64,000 nt of DNA, taken from Clusia tigrina. Lineage: Eukaryota; Arthropoda; Insecta; Diptera; Clusiidae. The translations under genes and the position numbers were made by a program. Positions within the stretch are counted from its first letter, which is position 1. Each line of letters opens with the position of its first letter. The stretch is from the NCBI GenBank assembly GCA_920105625.2, contig OV050030.1:177521315-177585314 (forward strand), read 5' to 3'. Shown piece by piece: positions 59,150-64,000 of the stretch. The notes under the pieces were generated by a model. It had not been told where the DNA came from. It did no database searches and was given only the letters and a program-made list of their open reading frames with translations.

Positions 59150-59510
59150 ATCTCACTTGTTTCCCACAGTTGAAACAAATTATTCCAAAATATATTAACA
59201 ATTGTGATGTATGCAATGTATGGAAGGCAACCGTTGAAACCAAAAACTGATACTCCAAAAGACATAAACTTTATTGTTAATGTTGATATTTACATAAACA
59301 GGAAGCACAGTTTTCTTACAATATTTGATAGGTTTTCAAAACATGCAATAGCTTTTAACTTGGAAGACAGAAATAGTATAATAGCTGTAGAAAAGCTGAT
59401 GCACTATATCGCAACTGTTTACACTTATGATTTTGGACAATGAATTTAATTCAACAAATTTAAAAAAACTTTCTAAGAGAAGAGGAATTATAAAGCAGTC
59501 AGCATAAATA
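59150..59510 (+). pseudogene. Ty3/errantivirus-like integrase fragment
   Basis: A zinc-finger end (IINNCDVCN-like, about 59196-59225) is followed in another frame by the integrase core start (HSFLTIFDRFSKHAIAF, frame 59204-59443) and, after a further shift, LDNEFNSTNLKKL. The last stretch holds the second core Asp. Only about 260 bp separate it from the primer binding site, so gag, protease, RT and RNase H have been deleted. Lesions of several kinds make it dead. Confidence 0.65.
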
Positions 59511-59529
59511 TAAACGTAAATATAGGAAA

Positions 59530-59800
59530 ATGAGACTTGAAAATATACATACTACAAATAATAAACGGTCTACGAAATTTGCAGATGTACTTGATTTTGC
59601 TAACTTTGGTAACGGCATTGGTGCCAATGGTGAGCGGGAAATTGATAGTCAGACCGGGTACTTTGAAATCACCAACAGCAATGCAACTTTTGTGGAAACT
59701 TATTACACTATTTTTCATATTCTGAAAGCCAGAGAAATTTTTAGTATAATAGACGACTAACAATCCAACATACAGCAGTCAGGACTTCGAGAAAAGCTTA
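59530..59800 (+). pseudogene. possible start of an errantivirus envelope gene
   Basis: One frame contains a signal-peptide-like hydrophobic start (MYLILLTLVTALVPMVSG, 59585-59638); the adjoining frame carries on with DSQTGYFEITNSNATFVET and YYTIFHIL. Position after an integrase and the signal peptide suggest the beginning of an env gene, the glycoprotein of endogenous insect retroviruses. The two parts are in different frames and it is cut short near 59800. No confident domain is visible, so this is tentative. Confidence 0.35.
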
Positions 59801-59824
59801 ACTTTTGGAAATGCAACAAGAAAT

Positions 59825-60522
59825 TATCAAGAATTTCAATTTCAATTTTCAATTTAAATTTATTGTTTAAAGTTATACAATAAGACAAAGTCTTTTAATA
59901 TATAACTATATATTAGTTATTAAAATAGATATATTAAATTAAATTAGCAACTAAAGAAATATATAATTAAAAAGGGATTAATAAATAAACAAGTAATAAA
60001 TGATAAATAATTAATAAATGAATACAATAAGAAATTAAAAGAATACTGACAGACAAGAACAATAAAAGAGATATTTGGTTATTTACAAGGGCAAAATTAA
60101 AAGAGCTCTATGTCAGCTCTCAACAAAAATACTGGACGACTAAATACTTAAACTCGCTAATCCAGCCCACACCTCTCACAGCAGAAGGCAGCGAATTCCA
60201 CATCCTGATGGCATTAATGAAAAAATATCGTGTTGAATTAGCATAGGCAAATTTAGATATTATCATGCACCGATTTCTTTTTGATTGGCTCTGCTGAAGT
60301 TTCTCAAAAAGATAATTAGGTGTTATCGTGATAATCAGCTTGTGTAGAAAAATACAATTTCTGATCCGTAAGTAGTTCTCAATACTGCATCCAAAAACAC
60401 TTGTCTTCCAGAAAGTTATATGGTCAAACCTACGGAATCCAAACACATATCGTCTGGCATAATTAAATACAACTTGTATTTTATGTAGGGAGTTTGAATC
60501 CAACTTACTATATACAACCCCT
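59825..60522 (-). pseudogene. 3' end of a non-LTR retrotransposon ORF2
   Basis: Minus-strand frame from about 60520 to 60120 with HKIQVVFNYARRYVFGF, IRNCIFLHKLII, and TRYFFINAIRMWNSLPSAVR near its end. That last motif is the usual C-terminus of jockey/CR1-type ORF2 proteins. The remaining 300 bp to 59825 would be the 3' UTR. It is cut at about 60525 by the start of the LOA-like element. The apparent frame extension up to 60701 is antisense to that element. Confidence 0.7.
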
Positions 60523-60723
60523 TTGCCGGGTAGTGACAATGGGAGTATGTGCTCCGTAACAACCAGAAGCAGCCGCTTCTCAACTTCCGAACTGGTCGGA
60601 GAATTCTTCGACCACATGGACACGGATGCGGCTGGTGGATACATCTCTCCAATGTTCGAAGAGGAAGAGTTGAATTCCACAATAATCACTCTTCCAGACA
60701 ATGCTGAAGGTACTACAGATTAA
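60523..60723 (+). pseudogene. ORF1 C-terminal remnant of the LOA-like element
   Basis: A 66-codon acidic tail (SELVGEFFDHMDTDAAGGYI, EEEELNSTII) ending at 60723. It overlaps the ORF2 ATG (60701) by 23 bases in a different frame. All of the rest of ORF1 is missing; the copy is 5'-truncated at about 60525. Confidence 0.6.
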
Positions 60724-63700
60724 CCTTCAGCATTCGAAAACTGTCTCGGCAGCCCTGCTTCTCCGCCTCTCGGATATAGGGGAGGAGCTCATTCTCGTCC
60801 AAGAACCTTGGGTCGTAAATGACCGGGTTTCTGGACTCAATGCATACGGATATCGTATGGTATATATCGAGGATCAAGTTAAACCAAGATCCTGCATTCT
60901 GGTAAAAAACAGCGTTAACGCTCTTTTACTCCCTAGATTCAGTGACAAAGACAATGTTGCCATGGTCATTGAAATGGGTCCACGGACCTTCTGGATCTCC
61001 TCAAACTACATGGCTCATGACTATGGCGACTCCCCGCCACCAGACATACTGAAGCAAATGGTTGCTGTAGCCCACCAGAAACAGATTCCGGTAATTATCG
61101 GCGCCGATGCCAATGCCCATCACGAAATATGGGGCAGCTCCGGCACAAATGATCGAGGTGAGTGTCTTTTCGACTTTATCATTTCAAATAACTTAGGCAT
61201 TGCTAACCGGGGAAATGAGCCGACCTTCCTTACATCCGTAAGGAAGGAAGTGCTTGACATCACCCTCGTCAGCGATAACTACTCCAACATGATCAGCAAT
61301 TGGTTCGTCTCACAGGAATGCTCCTTTTCGGACAACTGCTATATCACCTTTGACATTGACTTGAGGGAGACTACAGACAATACAGAATCTCTTAAACCAG
61401 TCAATAGAAAAAACACGAACTGGCCTCTTTTCCGGCTCAAACTGGGGTCATGCTTAGCAACGACTCCCCCTATTATCCACAACTGTCCCGACATTGATCG
61501 GGCGGTCGACGATCTGAACACAGCTTTTAAAAAAGCCACTCATATTTCTTGCATCACTCCCGAACCACGGGGCAAACCTAAACCTCCGTGGTGGAACTCG
61601 GAAATTGCAAGTCTTCGCAAAACTTGTAGAATGCTTTTCAACAAAGCTTAAGTAACAGCTGAGTGGGCCCCTTTCAAAAATAAACAAAAAGAGTTGAAAT
61701 ACGCCATTAGGCGAGGGAAACGAGCGTCATGGAGGGAATTTTGCGAAAGCATTGAATCGACGTCCAAGGCTAGCCGTCTTCGTAAAATTCTCCACTCCTC
61801 TAATAAAGCCCTTGACTGTATCCAAAAACCAGATGGCAGCTGGACTCACTCAAGCGCCGAAACCCTTGATATCCTGCTAGACACCCACTTCCCAGGGAGT
61901 TTAGCCTCAGCGGATCAAGCACTCTACCAGGTGGAGCAGGTTTCCTATGAAAGCCTCCCCACATTCCAAGTGACAAATAGTCACGTTGAATGGTCCATTC
62001 AAACCTTTAAGCCATACAAGTCCCCCGGACCGGACGGCATCATTCCTGCCGGTATCCAAAATGGGGAAGAGATTATCCTTCCATGGCTGCTACAAATATA
62101 TAATGCAAACCTCAGATTGCAATATATTCCCTTACGCTGGCGCACGGCTCGGGTCGTCTTCATATCAAAAGTTGGGACGGCCTCACACACCGAACCTAAG
62201 GATTACAGACCCATAAGTCTAACATCCTTTCTTCTTAAGGTTCTAGAAAGAGCTCTTGACCTACATATCAGGACATCGATCAACCCTTCTCTTCTCTCTG
62301 TATCTCAACACGCTTACTCTAAAGGTAAATCGGTTGAACCAGCACTTCATTCTCTCATTTCTCAAGTTGACAAATCCTTGGCGTACAAGGAATTCACACT
62401 TGCCATATTTCTGGACATCGAGGGAACATTCAACAATGTATGCCCCAACGCTGTCATTTCCGCACTCTATAACCTTAACCTGAATTCAGGTATTCTTAAA
62501 TTTATAGAGCTTCTACTAAAATCTAGAATCATCACTTCCACGATCGGCAGTGCCTAATCCAGGAGGGTGGTTAACAGGGGCACGCCACAAGGGGGTGTTT
62601 TATCACCCCTCCTCTGGAACCTGGGAGTTAACACACTACTGGTGAGATTGGAATCTACTGGATGCAAAGTGATAGCCTATGCGGACGACATAGCAATCGC
62701 GGCATCCGGCAAATTCCCCCAAACACTTTCCGAAAAACTTAACTATTCACTCTCTATTGTGTCGAACTGTTGTCGCGAATTCGAACTTGGGGTTAACCCA
62801 TCCAAAACCGAGACTATGCTTTTCACTAGGAAGTACAAAATTCCAAAGTTTACAATGCCTAGTCTAAACGGCACTCCGCTCTCTTTGAGCACACACGTTA
62901 AGTACTTAGGCCTGATTCTCGACCCAAAGCTTAATTGGAAAGCCAATCTAGCTGAGAGGGCACGTAAGGCAACATGCACTATATACTGCTGTAAAAGAGC
63001 AGTTGGTGCACGATGGGGACTTCGTCCTCGAGTCGTGCTCTGGCTCTAAACGGCCATCGTTGAACCAAACCTGTTATACGTGTCGGTCTTCTGGTGGCAA
63101 GCTCTCGAAAAAACCTGTAATATCAAACCCCTCGATAACCCTGACAGGTCATGCTTCAATTGTGAATCAGGATCCACCTGTCCCCAACTTTATCGATTAT
63201 AAGTCGGTCTATCCAGATTTGAACAGGGAATTCGACCTCACGATTCCAAGTCGAAGCGACTGGACCTCAGAAAACATAATCGTCGGTGAAACAGTCGAAA
63301 TCTACACCGACGGTTCTAAGCTTGGAGGTAGAGTCGGCAGCGGTATCTATTCCGACAAGCTGGACTTAAACATCTCCCTACGTCTCCCAAACCATTGCAC
63401 CGTTTTTCAAGCTGAGGTCATGGCCATTTACCACGCAGCCAAATGGATGCTGAGTAGTGATATCGGCGCAGTTGACGTATCTATCTTCTCAGACAGCCAG
63501 GCCGCCATTAAATCTCTTTTTGGCTCCACGGCCACATCAAGACTAGTTCATGAATGTCGAACACCTTTAAATGAGCTCGCAAGTTACTCTCGGGTGCACC
63601 TAGTCTGGGTTCCCGGACATAGCGAAATCCCGGGAAACTGCGAGGCGGACGAGCTTGCCAAGGCAGGCACGGTAATGCACGACATTCACCCCTCCGTAAA

Positions 63701-63815
63701 CATCGGCATTCCACTGGCAACAGCCAAGCTCGAAATCAAACGGAAATATCTGGCTGAAACCTACAAATCCGGGGCTAACGGACAAAAACAGAACCAATCA
63801 ACTTTTTCGACTTGA
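60701..63815 (+). pseudogene. LOA-like non-LTR retrotransposon ORF2 (endonuclease, RT, RNase H)
   Basis: Starts MLKVLQINLQHSKTVSAALL, the first motif of an APE-type endonuclease, with LVQEPWV, IIGADANAHHEIWGSSGTN, DITLVS and a degenerate last motif (SFSDNCYITF, where SDH is expected). RT follows with YKSPGPDGIIP, PKDYRPISLTSF, IFLDIEGTFNNV, NRGTPQGGVLSPLLW, IAYADDIAIAA and HVKYLGLILD. A single reading frame carries all of this, broken only by three TAA codons (61649-61651, 62555-62557, 63047-63049). Near 63125-63150 a deletion and frame change remove the linker, and RNase H continues to 63815 (EIYTDGSKLGGRVGSGIY, FQAEVMAIYHAAKW, FSDSQAAIKSL, WVPGHSEIPGNCEADELAK). An RNase H after the RT is typical of LOA and I clades; LOA is my preference. 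Confidence 0.88.
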
Positions 63816-63839
63816 TCGCGTATCACTGTCGACAACTGT

Positions 63840-64000
<161 letters not shown>

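Noticed and set aside
60523..60701. Extension of the minus-strand non-LTR frame to 60701
   Set aside because: That part is antisense to the LOA-like ORF1 tail; similarity to non-LTR proteins starts only below about 60520.

Overview
The window looks like insect, most probably dipteran, nuclear DNA: it is AT-rich, it has long (TA)n arrays, and it is packed with fly-type transposable elements (R1/LOA and jockey-like non-LTR elements, 412/mdg1-like and errantivirus-like Ty3 elements, BEL/Pao, copia, mariner, hAT, PIF/Harbinger). I found no convincing host gene. Almost every long reading frame belongs to a transposon and almost all are broken. A tephritid-like fly is a guess that the sequence alone cannot confirm.

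Layout. 0-1.6 kb: 3' half of an R1-type non-LTR element. 1.6-6.9 kb: AT-rich DNA with no gene and one tRNA-like Pol III unit. 6.9-20.9 kb: a nest in which a degenerate Ty3/gypsy element is interrupted by a complete but dead BEL/Pao element with two ~605-bp LTRs; the nest is bracketed by inverted repeat arms, and the left arm is itself split by a tandem duplication, (TA)n arrays and a deleted mariner. 20.9-23.2 kb: jockey-like fragment ending in poly(A). 23.2-34.7 kb: a three-layer nest. An old 412-like element on the minus strand is interrupted by a mariner, and that mariner is interrupted by a younger full-length 412-like element with 739-bp LTRs. 34.8-47.6 kb: an old hAT (hAT-2) carries a second hAT (hAT-1) with recognisable ends and 8-bp target duplications.

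The right part of this nest, 7,288 bp, is present twice in tandem (32762-40049 and 40055-47342). I saw only seven differences between the copies. 47.6-52.5 kb: a PIF/Harbinger-like locus (MADF protein on +, transposase on -) whose exons appear interleaved, with a ten-copy 40-bp minisatellite. 52.5-57.1 kb: (TA)n array and a complete but inactivated copia-family element. 57.1-60.5 kb: fragments of Ty3 elements, including an errantivirus-like LTR/PBS, integrase and env-like start, then a minus-strand non-LTR 3' end. 60.5-64 kb: LOA-like non-LTR element running into another (TA)n array.

The elements do not work together as a pathway. Insertion inside insertion gives a relative history: 412-like B, then mariner, then 412-like A, and last the tandem duplication. 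The most noteworthy observations are this nest and duplication, a duplicated LTR/PBS boundary in 412-like A, the interleaved Harbinger exons, and the inverted LTR-like arms. I did not find a new defence or other system that I could defend.
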